64,000 bases of DNA. Source: Zea mays (Eukaryota > Streptophyta > Magnoliopsida > Poales > Poaceae). The position numbers were made by a program, and so were the translations under genes. The stretch covers positions 127,670,207 to 127,734,206 of the forward strand of contig NC_050098.1 in assembly GCF_902167145.1 (NCBI RefSeq). Reading direction: 5' to 3'. Positions within the stretch are counted from its first letter, which is position 1, and each line of letters begins with the position of its first letter. The notes under the pieces were generated by a model. That model saw nothing but the letters and a program-made list of their open reading frames with translations, was not told where the DNA came from and did not search any database. Below are positions 23,405-34,851 of the stretch, piece after piece.

Positions 23405-24615
23405 TGAAAGTCGCCTAGAGGGTGGGTGAATAGGCGAAACGTGAAAATTATAAACTTTGAACACGCACCATGCCCGGGATTAGTGTTAGAAATAATTCGG
23501 AGTGCGGAAGATAGTTCTCCTTGCTATGAGTTGCTCAATCAATGCGGATAACCTTGGGAGCAAACTCAAAACATTATGAGCAAGGGAACTTTAGAGAGAG
23601 GAAAGGGGGAAACAAATCGAGTGGAGATCAACACAAATGAACACAACAATTTGTTTACCGAGGTTTGGTTCCAAAGAACCTAGTCTCTATTGAGGAGGCC
23701 ATAAAGGCCAGGTCTATTCCAACCCTTTCCCTCTCTCAATCGGTCACACAGACCGGTCGAGTGCTTTTCCATAATCACTTGGGTCACTAAGACCCCGCAA
23801 GGATCACCACACACTTAGGTGTCTCTTGCTAGCTTTACAAAGCTCATAGAAGAATTAGAATGAGAAGAATAAAGCAATCCAAGCAACAAGAGCAACAAAA
23901 GAAACACTAAACACCCTCTCTCAAGTCACTAATCAATTGAGTTGATTTTGAGGCTTGGAGAGGATTTGATCTTTTGATTGTGTCTTGGAGTGTAGGCTAT
24001 TGCTCTTGTATTGAATGTGGAGTTCAGAAAACTTGGATGGCTTGAATGGTGGTGGTTGGGCGGTATTTATAGCCCCAACCACTATTCTAGTCGATGCTGT
24101 CGATGGCACACCGGACAATTTGGTGGTGCACCGGACATGACAATGTTCACTGTCCGGTGCATGCCATGTCAGCAGACCGTTAGGGTTTGGAGCGGTTGAC
24201 CGTTGAAGTCCTTTGTCCTCTTGCGGCACCGGACAGTCCGGTGCGTTCTGACTTTACAGCTCTGACTTCTATTTTTTGCAGTGTGCACTGTTCACTGTTC
24301 ACAACAGTCGACCGTTGGGCGCAGTTGACCGTTACTCCGTTGGCTTACCGGACATGTACTGTGCACATCGGTCAGTTCGTGGGGTGCCTTGGCCTGGGCA
24401 CCGAACAGTGTCCAGTGTGCCACTCGCAGCACCAATGCTTGTCTTTGCTCCAAACTTGTAGTGTTCCCCAACTTAATTTCTTTGTTGGTTTATGTTGAAC
24501 TTTATGCACCTAAGATAAAATGATAACTAGGCAAACTAGTTAGTCCACGTGGTTTGTGATGGACGTCAAACACCAAAATCGATTATAGGAAATGATTAAG
24601 CCCATTTCCCTTTTA
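23405..24615 (-). repeat. 5' LTR of copia element D
   Basis: About 1,211 bp, starting TGAAAGTCGCC. The far end reads CCCTTTTA, so the terminal CA seems mutated to TA; the right boundary is uncertain by a few bases. A TATA box, CTATAAATA, is at 24,064-24,072 on the minus strand. The CACCGGACA-type palindromes at 24,105-24,420 are partly decayed. Confidence 0.8.
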
Positions 24616-26460
24616 AAGTCCTAATCATCCAAGCGGTGGCCCCTGGCCATAAAACATTGTATGCTATGTTTTTATTTGATCTTGTGATTTGTTTTGGTTA
24701 TGCATGATGGATGATTTATGCTAAAACAAAATTTCATGTCTTTTGGTGAACAAATGACTTAACTTGTGAAGTTATTACGATTTTAATTGGACATGTGAGA
24801 TATGTGTTGGCTTGATGAATTTGTAATATGAAGTATATGAGCTATGTGGATTGGATATGTCAGTTATATGTGATGTATGTGATGGATGAGTCATGTGAAT
24901 GGTGTATATGATGTATGTGATGTTATGTATTGTATGTCTACTGTTACGTGTAAATTGGGTGAGAAATTGGCAAAACATGTTGTTGTTTTGCAGCAGCACA
25001 GGTTAATTCCTGTCGGCTTGACCATAGCCAATGGGGATTACAGTATTAATTCCTATCGGTCAGGGTTAGCCGATGGAGTTTATTGTACTACAGGTATAAC
25101 TCTCGTTGGCTACAGTATGCCGACAGGAATAACTAATTTCTATCGATAATAGCTTAATTCCAGTTGATACCTAACCGAGGGGAATTCTCTGAATTCCTAT
25201 TGTGTAAGGAGGGGAGGCTGGCACCGCACTATGGTGGATAGGGAGGGGAGCCGGTCATCAGCAAGGGGCAGACGATGCGGGCCAGTGGTGGATCCATGCA
25301 GGGCAGCCTATAGGGCATAAGCAGGTCCATAGGGAGGTCGCCACCGCCGAATCCTAGAGTGGAGGATGTATGGCGAGGAGGGCACGTCCAGTCTAGCGCG
25401 GCCGCATGGGTGGGCTTCAACTGGTGACTTGTCACCCTGTCGGCTTGTCACAGGCTCCCAATGCAAAAAGCAGCAACCATCGAGTGCTCAAGCACGGAAC
25501 GCTAGCAGGCAACACGAGAGAGCACTGAGCACTATGGTCGCAGTAGCATGAGTGTGTGTAGAGTGGCAACCACTAGGCATTGTTGAGAGAGGAGAGCATC
25601 CGCCGCGAGGGGTTGTTGAGAGAGCACCTAGCCACCAGGTGTATGTGGATTTTGGGCTAGTTTTTTTTGAGAAAACCCTAGGTGCAAGTGGACATTTGGG
25701 CTACACCCCTAGCCATGACCTAGGTGGCCCGGGGCCCAAATCCACCCATGTCTACGATATCCCCTCGAAACCAGGAGAGGATGACTTGTTTTGAAGTGAG
25801 CAGATAGGATCATGACCACACGGCCCATGGCAACCTCGAGTTTAGTTAGTGATTTAATTCTAATTTATTACAAAGATGCAAAACTATAGGAAGATTAAAT
25901 TCTAAAAAGAAAATAATCCTATTAGTGTTACTCTTTCTTAAAAACTAGCAAACATATTCCGTACGTTGCAACATGATATACAATTTGTTGGATGGTCACA
26001 TGAGCCTGTCCATAACAACGATACAAGAAATAGCTTAAATTAAATTTTCTAGAAAGAATAGCACTAGTTAAATAGAGTTAGATAAGAAGGCCATGATAAA
26101 AAACTATTATAGTTAAGGTCTTGCAAAGCCTAAGTTTAAGAACTACACACACTAATGAACACGAGTAAACAAACTGAGGTGGCAACATAAGATCGAGAAA
26201 AAGTTTAAACTTGGCCAATTGATGAGAAAATGACAATACTATAGAATGAGCATTCACATCACCCTTCCTCACCGCCAGTTATGTAATAACCAATGGTGAA
26301 ATTGTTTCACCATCAGTTGAAAGGTCGACGAGGCATAGAAGACCAATTGAACTACCAATAAAAATTGTTATAATCACCGACTATTTGTTAGATCCAGTGG
26401 TGATCTTCAGCGCTCGTGTCACTTGGTCGAAGGACCAATTGAACTGCCAATAACTAATGT
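24616..26460. other. Anonymous intergenic DNA with a foldback
   Basis: No coding domain was recognised. The stretch 24,640-24,960 is AT-rich with many TATGTGAT-like words. The stretch 25,210-25,790 is GC-rich and has short ORFs without known motifs. The stretch 26,270-26,420 contains repeated phrases such as ACCAATTGAACTRCCAATAA (two copies) and inverted CACCAT/ATGGTG words, like the subterminal repeats of a decayed DNA transposon. Confidence 0.4.
25007..25129. repeat. Short foldback (inverted repeat)
   Basis: TTCCTGTCGGC (25,007-25,017) pairs with GCCGACAGGAA (25,119-25,129). A second paired block, AGCCAA/TTGGCT, lies just inside. The arms are about 27 bases with mismatches. It may be a remnant of a CACTA-type end or a small foldback transposon. 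Confidence 0.5.
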
Positions 26461-27480
26461 TTGCTAGTGTTTATGGATATATTTCAAAGGATGTAGCGTG
26501 GACTTGGTCGAAGGAAACATGTTGATCGAGAAGATCAACACCTCAAAGCAACACATTAGAAAACTAATTGAAGACCTATCAAGATCATGCAAGATTCTAA
26601 GATACATGAAGAAAGAAGTCCAAGCTAAGGGACACGAAGAAAATGAAGAAAACATACTACAGAGGAGCACCAGACATATCCAATGGTGCATTGGATACTT
26701 CATCGGCGAGGAGCAATGCATATATTGAAGAATAGGCTGAAGAACTAAGTACACCTGGCGCATAGGTGTGCACCGAATACAAGCACTGGATGCAAAACTA
26801 GACATGGCACCCAGTAAGGTATGTAGCACATATGTAGGAGTTAACAATGCACCATGCGTGTCAGGTGACACACCAGACCTCACACCAGACAAGGTACTTA
26901 AAAAGGTTACAAATGAAATCGAGCCAGTTTGTAACTCACCAAACATGTCCGATGTGACACTAGTGACCACATTAGATACCTAGGATTCAACAGTTGGTAA
27001 CGACTAGCTGGCGGGGAGCTCACTAGACATGTCTAGTGTGTAAGAGAACATGTCCGTTGCTACACAAAAAAGTCTGTTTTGTTCGAACGACCATTTTGGA
27101 CATGGGGGCTATAAATACTATCCTAATCAACCATTTCTCAAGTGTGGTAGCTGATAAACTTATTTAGCGAGTTGAGACTTCAATCATTTGGCTCAGACAC
27201 CCAAGTGCTTAGAGAATTACTCGGTGATGAACACAGATACTTTACAAATTGCTTATGTTAGTTAGACCGTTATAACGCTTGCTCTAGGATATATCTAGTA
27301 GATATAAGTGAGGTTGGACACCCTCAACCTCTTGGTGCTTGCGTGCATTATTGTATTGTATCGAGTGGGGATGCATCTTGCAAGATCACACCAACTACGT
27401 TTATGGTATGGCCACCACCATGTACCAGAGGGAACGCGGCCTACGACATTTCAGCCGGAAGCTCGATAGTGGAAAGTCAA
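26461..27480. repeat. Possible decayed copia LTR (plus orientation)
   Basis: The stretch contains degraded versions of palindromes seen in the Sirevirus LTRs here: CACCAGACCTCACACCAGAC at about 26,870, CACCAAACATGTCCGATGTG at 26,938, and ACTAGACATGTCTAGTG at 27,023. These are followed by GGGGGCTATAAATAC on the plus strand at about 27,105-27,120, the same sequence that surrounds the LTR TATA box in elements C and D. Boundaries, target duplication and coding parts could not be found, so this is a suggestion only. Confidence 0.45.
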
Positions 27481-29620
27481 AGTTTTAGTATTTATTTTTT
27501 TAGTGCATGAGATTCTATAATTAAGACCATCACATGAACATGTTGTGGTTCAAACTTCAATCAAAATTTTTATACCCGTGCTTGTGAGATTTTATACTCA
27601 AAAAATGCTTCGTCGGCAGTATGAACTCTATACCTTAGAGTGCAAATTAATGGTTCTAAAATACTACAAGCGGTATAATCGTAATGGGTCTCAAATCGCG
27701 TTGAAAATGATAAGAATCTAACGGTGAAAACCAATTCAAATAGAAGCCATCATAGACATGCCCATGCCGATGGAGGGCCGCTTTGTCAGGGACTCAGGGC
27801 GAGCCATCGAAGGGGGAGAGGGGACGAGGGAGAGTTCTGGATACGAAATTTTTATTTTAAGATTTGTGATTTTGAATTATAATTTTTTTTGGACTTCTAT
27901 AACCTCATGTGGACAAATGACCCAAAACAAAGTTGTGGATTCGAAGAGACCCAGAATTTTTTTCAGTTCAAACATTTAAAAAAAATTGAATTCTTTTTAT
28001 ACCCCAGATATGTATTAGAATATTGACTGAAGTGGATATACAAAAGAAATCTACTGGTCAATTGGTCACAGGTGACTTTATGGCATAATGATAAAGGAAG
28101 CGGCACAATGATGCATGCTAGCTGGTGAGCTGATTTCTAGGGAGATCGAGGCAGTCGTACGTCTCCAAATTCTCACGAACATCTCCGATGAGGTTTCCAA
28201 GAGAGAGAAGCAACGCCCGGCCCAGTAGTACATATATAAGGGATTATTTTAGGAGGAGAGTCGTCCATGCATGCTAGCTGTTGGTAGCTAGGGGGTCAAA
28301 AGGAAGCGCTAGCTGCAGCCTGCAGGCGCCTAGAGGTTACCACTACGCTTGCTGCCGGCCAGTAGTAGCTAGCAGTTAGTTTCTCTGGGTTTCTGGCACC
28401 GGACGGCGACCACGCTCGCAAAGACACCGGCCTCTCTCTGGCGCGGGCACAGGTACGTATGAGGCTGCTGTGCTGTCACATGGCGTGAAGACATGCAGAA
28501 CTTGAAGATGAAGCTTCCCACTGCTGCTGCTTTACATGACTGGACTGGACCAGATCGCCCTGCCTCAGATTCAGAGATTGACGAGCACATGCATGAACGA
28601 AAGAGCGAGATATATCGATCGATCGATGAGCAAGTATGTATGTATGTATGCATCGGCCTCCGTGCGTGCTCTGCATGCTGCAATAATATATACCCAATAT
28701 AATAGCTCAGCTGCCGGAGTACGTAGGCTTGCTCTCCGGCCGGCCATGCACTGCTGCTGCTCCCTTTATTTTGGACTGGGTTTTATTTGCGCGTGTGTTG
28801 GTGTCGTCGATCTCATGCCATTTTCCATGCTTTGTTGGTCAGAGTGAAGCGAACGAACGAGCTGAGCTGAGCTGAGCAACAAACTTCCAGCCAGCCTACA
28901 GCTTTCGTTCGTACGTACGTACGTCAGTTAGCACGCTGTCTGTCCGTTCCAACAACACATCCTCTGCTGCTGATGCTGATGCCGTCTCGCCATCATTGTG
29001 TGTGATCCGTGTCTACTGTACGTACGTGGATATATATAGGGGTCGGCGTGGGCCCCGTGTCTCTTTCTCTTCCTTTGATGTGAGTGATATCGTCGTCTTT
29101 CGCATAGATAGGCCTTGGGCCAGCTCGCTCGCTTTATTCCTAGCTACCCTACACACACTACACAACCCCGGCCACGGCCAGGCGAAGAGAGAGAGAGAGA
29201 GAGGTGGTTAGCTACTAGGCTGCATTGGAGTCTGCGAAAGCAGATCTCTCAAAGCACGACGACCCAGATTCCTTCCCTAGCCTCTCTGCTATATGCATGG
29301 CGACGTACTGGTACTGCAGCTGCATCACTCGCTCGCCGCATGTTAGTAGTGTTTACTACGTAACACACAGTCTTTCTTGCATTATATTGATAGTAAATTC
29401 TGTTGCATGAATTCTATACCTCTGTCAAACTTCTACCGAATTATATGTGTGTGTATGTGTGCCACTGCCACCATATATGTTGTACAAACATATATACTTG
29501 CTCACCGCGCGAAGAGAGGGGTCGACAACTTGGCATACAACTCACACGTTTGTTTGTTTGTTTGTTTGTTTACTTCATCTACTAGCTGAAAGATTTGAAA
29601 CAAAGGAGATGTTAATTCCT
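27481..29620. other. Anonymous, probably low-copy DNA, no gene recognised
   Basis: No ORF with a recognisable domain is present. The part 28,100-29,600 differs in texture from the repeats: it is rich in GCTAGCTAG, GTACGTAC and GATCGATC words and short microsatellites, as in maize gene flanks. These include (GTAC)n near 28,915, (GA)n near 29,187 and (TTTG)n at 29,549-29,571. A TATATATAG stretch at 29,030 followed by GGCCCC could be a promoter, but no downstream gene is seen. Confidence 0.4.
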
Positions 29621-29882
29621 CACTACCGGATACAAATTCTTTGCCGAATGTGACTATCGGCAAAGAGAACTCGGTGAACTATGCATCGACAATAGTTTTT
29701 TTGTCGAGTACTTGCCATCTAGTACTTGGAAAAGAGAAGTCGCTGTCACGGCGTCAAGTGACGGTGAGTGTTCTCCCTGACGCTCGGCAAAGCCAGTCTA
29801 TACCGAGTGTTGTCGTTCGCCGAGAGTGGCACACTCGACAAAGCGCCTAGCACTCGGCACATTAAATCTGTTTTCGGTAGTG
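29621..29882. mobile_element. Small non-autonomous CACTA element
   Basis: It begins CACTACCGGA and ends TTTTCGGTAGTG, giving terminal inverted repeats that start CACTACCG. The subterminal parts contain repeated TTTGCCGA, CTCGGCAAA and ACTCGGCA words in both orientations, as in CACTA families. At 262 bp it has no coding capacity. The expected 3-bp duplication (CCT/CTT) is imperfect. Confidence 0.75.
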
Positions 29883-30041
29883 CTTGTTGCATGTAACGGT
29901 CAGTCGGTCTCCTACCAAACATGCATGCATATATGGCTCAAAGTAAATGACGATTATGTTGAGCCCATCTATCCCCATCCCCTATTTTTGCCTGTCTACA
30001 CCATGCATGCATACCTTTGCAAATACCAAATATAATATTAA

Positions 30042-30172
30042 GGAGGTGTTTGTTTAGGATTATAATCTATTTATATTATATAATCTAACAACTTTTCTGA
30101 TCTAAGTGTTAGCTTAGAAAAGTTGTTGGATTATATAATTCGGACAGATTATAATCCCAATCAAACACCACC
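30042..30172. mobile_element. Tourist-like (PIF/Harbinger) MITE
   Basis: A 131-bp element with terminal inverted repeats of about 25 bases: GGAGGTGTTTGTTTAGGATT, and at the other end the complement of GGTGGTGTTTGATTGGGATT. Both ends are flanked by TAA (30,039-30,041 and 30,173-30,175). The body is a near-perfect hairpin. Confidence 0.8.
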
Positions 30173-30175
30173 TAA

Positions 30176-30680
30176 CTCCTAAACCACCTAACTCCTAATC
30201 AGTCGATCTGTGGTCGACCAGCTATAGCAGCTACCTCTACTAGCTGATTGGTGTGAGATCCGATCCACGCCATCGTCACCATCATTATTTTATGCCAAAA
30301 GCAAGTATTCCTCATTCCTAAACCGCCTGCCTGACCTCATCTCCAGTGCCCGGAATTTCATGCAGCATGTCCCTCCCTTCCCCAGCTCGCTCCTTGATCC
30401 CGTCGACCAGCAGATAGCCTGTTTTTTTTTCATATATATATGCCTTCCAGGATCGGAGATTCGGAGTACCACATCTGCAACTTCTTTTCGAGTTTGGACT
30501 AGCAGTTCGTCGTCATCACCGACGGCAGCAAGCAAGCACTGACATTGACTGCTTTTGCACTGGTAGTTTATGTGCAGTTTTTTTTACGTTCCAGCTGTGC
30601 ACTGTGCTCTACTGCTAGCTGTGCATGAAAATGCATGTCGTCCTCTCTCTCAGCTGCTCGATCATACCAAGTACTGGTTC
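30176..30680. other. Intergenic DNA, no gene recognised
   Basis: A small tandem duplication of CACCTAACTCCTA lies at the left edge next to the MITE. A minus-strand ORF (30,290-30,535, 81 codons) has no recognised domain, and its coding status is doubtful. Confidence 0.4.
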
Positions 30681-30692
30681 TATATATATATA
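30681..30692. repeat. Short (TA)n run at left end of E1
   Basis: A TATATATATATA run precedes the E1 terminus. The other E1 end adjoins a much longer run at 34,123-34,231. Confidence 0.7.
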
Positions 30693-30881
30693 GAGAAGGG
30701 TATATTGCAAGCCCTATGCTTCTAAATGTTAGATAAAGCCCTAGCCGACCATCCCTGATCTGGCTGGACCGCACCATCATGCCACCCTATACCCGACACC
30801 GTCAGGTGCCCTCCCCCGCCCATACATCAGGTCAACCTCCCCATGTGCGTCAGCCAAGCTCCCGATCCAACAATTAATCTC

Positions 30882-31292
30882 ATGTCACGTCGAGGTACTG
30901 CAGAAAAAAGAACCGCAAAATCCTATCCAATTTTTCGTAATCGATTAGTTAACATGGTGGTTAACCGTATTATGAAAGACAGAAAAAATCATTGGCTTAT
31001 CAAATTCTCTATCGAGCCGTGAAAAAGATTCAACAAAAGACAGAAACAAATCCACTATTGGTTTTACGTCAAGCAATAGTCAAGCAATACGTAGAGTAAC
31101 TCCCAATATAGGAGTAAAAACAAGACGTAATAAAAAAGGATCTACGCGGAAAGTTTCGATTGAAATAGGATCTAAACAAGGAAGAGCACTTGCCATTCGT
31201 TGGTTATTAGAAGCATCCCAAAAGCGTCCGGGTCGAAATATGGCTTTCAAATTAAGTTCCGAATTAGTAGATGCTACCAAAGGAAGTGGGGT
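30882..31292 (+). pseudogene. rps7: Plastid rps7 fragment in the nuclear genome (NUPT)
   Basis: From an ATG at 30,882 the sequence follows the 5' three-quarters of plastid rps7, the gene for chloroplast ribosomal protein S7 of the small subunit. Clear blocks are the N terminus [20 protein letters not shown], the middle [17 protein letters not shown] and the later [18 protein letters not shown]. It is disrupted by a 1-base loss near 30,985, an 11-bp tandem duplication of GTCAAGCAATA near 31,075, and several substitutions. The homology stops abruptly near 31,292 before the C terminus. The fragment lies within element E1, so it was either captured by E1 or inserted into it. It is not expected to be functional. 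Confidence 0.92.
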
Positions 31293-31837
31293 GAGTGGGA
31301 CGCAAGACATGAATTGCGGTTCTGTTTTTTGCGCGAATAGCGTAAATATTTACACAGAAATAGCATAAAAACCCTGCCCAACCACCTGACCACATGCGCA
31401 TGCGCAGTGCATGCATGGAGATCCTATTTTTATGGTAGATCCGATAATTATGGCAGATCGCCAAAGTTTTCATTTCATGTACGCAAATTTTGGATCACGT
31501 TTTCGTTTCCATTGCATGCGCATAAAAATTGGATGGCTCTATAAATATAGGATCGCTCCAACAACCGTGTAACTAGGATCGTTAGAACAAGTTTTTGATA
31601 TTTGCTAATACTGATTATGTTATACCGAGCCAAAGTGAGAGGTGTTGGTAACTATGATGCCTTGTATTACTGATAATAAAAATCCTCAAATTGGAGCATA
31701 AATAGTGATAGATAGTGTAAATGTTAATTCACTCTCAACCAACAGCTCCCATGTCAATGTGACCTCCATAAATCAAGGGATTTGATATATTAAGGGTTAA
31801 TTAGGAGAGTTCATTAAGGGATTTTATTTTAATGGCA

Positions 31838-33238
31838 GTTACTGTCGGCGTTTCGACCCCGGGGGGTCCCTGGACCGACGAGTAAAATTGTCGCTGTGTG
31901 CCCGAGCCCAGATGGGTTGGCGCGAGATGGAACACAAAGGGGGGGAAACCACGGCCCGCGTTATCCTGCGCCAGAGTGGGTGCGCTTGCAGTAGGGGTTA
32001 CAAGCGTTCGCGAGGGAGAGATGGAGTCCCGCGCGACCACCCTCCGTATGAGGGCCCTGGCCCTTCCTTTTATAGATGCAAGGAGAGGGTCCAGATGTAC
32101 AATGGGGGTGTAGCAATATGCTAACGTGTCCGGCAGAGAGGAGCCAGAGCCCTATGTACATGCCAACGTGGCTGTCGGAGAAGTGCTAGAGCCCTGTGTA
32201 CGCGGTGTCGTGGCCGTCGGAGGAGCGTTTGAGCCCTGTAGAAGCACAGCTGTCGAGGCTGTTGGGACCTTGCTGACGGCTCCTTGCTTTCGTCAGGGGC
32301 TGAGAGCCACCGTCGTCATGGACGCACGCGGGGAGCCATCATTACTTGTTACCGGGGCGAGCCTGGATGGGACGCCGGTCTTATCCCCCCGTAGCCTGAG
32401 CTAGCTAGGGGTAGGGTAATGATGTACCCCCTGCGGCGTGGTCGGTCCGAGCCCAAGGTCGGGCGAGGCGAAGGCTCCTCCTGAGACCGAGGCCGGGGTC
32501 GGGCGAGGACGCGATTCCTCCCGAGGTCGAGGTTGAGGCCAAGCCCTGGGGTCGGGCGAGGCGGAGACCACCTTTCGAGGTCGAGGTTGAGGGTGAGCCC
32601 TGGGGTCGGGCGAGGCGGAGACCACTTTTCGAGGTCGAGGTTGAGGCGGAGCCCTAGGGTCGGGCGAGGCGGAGACCACCTTCCGAGGCCGAGGCGGGAG
32701 CCGAGCCCTGGGGTCGGGCGAGGCGGAGCTTCCTGTTGCGCCTGAGGCTGGACTCAGCTGCTGTCAGCCTCACCCTGGCGGGTGGCACAGCAGTCGGAGA
32801 GGGGCGAGTGGCGCTGTTTTCTTGTCAGGTCAGTCAGTGGGAGGGCGAAGTGACTGCGGTCACTTCGACCTTGCCGACTGAGGCACGCGTGTCAGGATAA
32901 GGCGCCAGGCGATCCTCGCATTGAATGCGCCTGCGATACGGTCGGTTGGTGAGGTGATTTGGCCAAGGTTGCTTCACAACGAAGCCTGCCCGAGCTGGGC
33001 TTCGGGCGAGTCGAGGGTGCGCCCGTTGCTGAGGAGGCCCTCGGGCGAGGCGTGAATTCGCCTAGGACTACTGTTCTCGCCCGAGGCTGGGCTCGGGCGA
33101 GGCGAGATTGCGTCCCTTGAGTAGACGAAGCCTTGACCTGAATTGCGCCCATCAGTCTCTGCAGTTTGCGCTGATGGTGATTACCAGCCGAGTTTAGGAG
33201 TGTTGAGGGTACCCCTAATTATGGTACCCGACAGTTAC
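31838..33238 (-). mobile_element. Solo LTR of a cinful-like gypsy element with GTTAC target duplication
   Basis: The LTR (31,843-33,233, 1,391 bp) reads TGTCGGGTACC at its start and ends CGCCGACA on the minus strand. GTTAC flanks it on both sides (31,838-31,842 and 33,234-33,238). No internal sequence remains, so it arose by recombination between two LTRs. A TATA box, CTATAAAAGG, is at 32,066-32,075 on the minus strand, fixing the orientation. The start resembles maize cinful/Zeon LTRs as recalled; the family name is tentative. Confidence 0.9.
32520..32735. repeat. 54-bp tandem repeat inside the solo LTR
   Basis: The phrase GTCGGGCGAGGCGGAG recurs at 32,551, 32,605, 32,659 and 32,713, an exact 54-base spacing, with GAGGTCGAGGTTGAGG between copies. 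Shorter related phrases occur upstream near 32,460 and 32,497. Confidence 0.88.
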
Positions 33239-34119
33239 GAACACCATAAATTAAGGGATTTCTTTTTTACTGCGCATGCGAAAAATATGCATGTGGGACA
33301 ATGGTGGCCACATCCACATGTTTGAGCATAAACATTCTTAAGTTTAAGCATAAATATTGACAGTGGTAAGCATAAAAAACCGCGATATTATTACAATGGT
33401 CAGCGTGATATCACCTTTGACATTCTCGTAACAAATATGTGTGAATCCAGGCGGTTACCATAAAAAACCGAAGCCATGCTAGAGACGTCGTATTCATCAT
33501 CATATAAATTTTCAATATAATGTATAAATAGTGTAAGTAGTAGGCACAAAACATAATCATGAAAGGTATAAACATGGATCAGTGGGAGGACGACCCTAAG
33601 GCCATCGGATCGGTGAACGCCTCTGAAGCTACCAGATCAGAGGTGGTCTTCGTCGAAGGACGCCCGAGATGCATCGAATCGGAGGAGATCTTCGACTTCG
33701 GATGCTGCCACAGGCGGTCACCGCCACCATCGCCGCTCGGCGTCGAGCGGTTGCCGCGCAGATGCTCGCGTCGTCGCTCGTGCCTCATGCAGTAACGGCC
33801 GTCGCGAGGCTCGTGTCTTGGGGCACCGCTTGCCGACGTCGCCTGGGGCCATCGCTCAGCGATGTCGTCTAGGGCCGCCACTCGTGACGTCACATGGGGC
33901 TGCCGCTCGTGCCTCACGCTCTTGCTCGCGTCTCGCGCCGCAGGAAGTCGTCGTCGATGTCCGGCCACCGCTCGTGTCTCAAGCAGTTGCGGCCACCGTC
34001 ATACCCTGAAACCCTAATTCTTAGGGGTCTGGGCTACTTTTATAGACGCCCTGTCCTGGTTCGGCTCAACCAGATGACATCGTCTTGCTCGTGCTTTCTC
34101 TAGTTATTGGAAGCACAGA

Positions 34120-34233
<114 letters not shown>

Positions 34234-34851
34234 CAATTTATATACTCGTGAGTTAATGTACCGGCATCATATTTGTCGATCCTAAGAGTAAGACATGCAA
34301 ATCTTGGAAGCACACTCCCCCACAAAAAGTGTTTCCATGTCTCATGCATTGTCTAAGTGATTGTGGTCTCTCTCTAGCTTTCTCTCTAGATCTATCGTTT
34401 ACACTACACACCATATCTCTGACTAGCTAGAAGCAGGTAACTGGTTCTTGCTTTCTATAGGCAGCAGGTGGCAGACGTACGGATCATGCAGCCTTAGTCA
34501 CTACTCCTAATCAAGATGCCATTCCTGAAGATCTGATGCGTGTCGTCTGATGGATTATTATATTATTACTTAAGCTGAAGAAGCTAGTGACATCACAGTA
34601 TAGTCATCACCAACTTCAAGCAGGGCTTACGATTACGGGTGATATAGATCGTGTGGGGAACAGGAGAGGGCCATCGTCGTATCTAGCTAGCTAGCTAGTT
34701 TATATTGGGATCTTAGGCGTAAATAAACATTAATTAGCTGCTGCTAATCATGTGATCCAAAGCTATATGCTTGCCACTGCTGTTGGAACAGATTGTGTAC
34801 ATGTAGTAGGCCATATATATAGCAACTAGCTCCATCAGAGTTCGTTCCTTA

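Larger units (their letters stand above)
19202..24615 (-). mobile_element. Copia element D (old Sirevirus-like), 5' two-thirds
   Basis: The 5' LTR (23,405-24,615), primer binding site, gag and the protease/integrase half of pol are present. The reverse transcriptase half lies left of the window, beyond the insertion of element C. Many frameshifts and stops mark it as older than elements A and B. Confidence 0.88.

Noticed and set aside
28480..28720. A possible microRNA precursor in the low-copy stretch
   Set aside because: No known plant microRNA sequence was found and no convincing long hairpin is visible by eye.
30290..30535. An 81-codon minus-strand ORF next to E1
   Set aside because: No domain is recognised and no relative can be named; kept only as part of the intergenic description.
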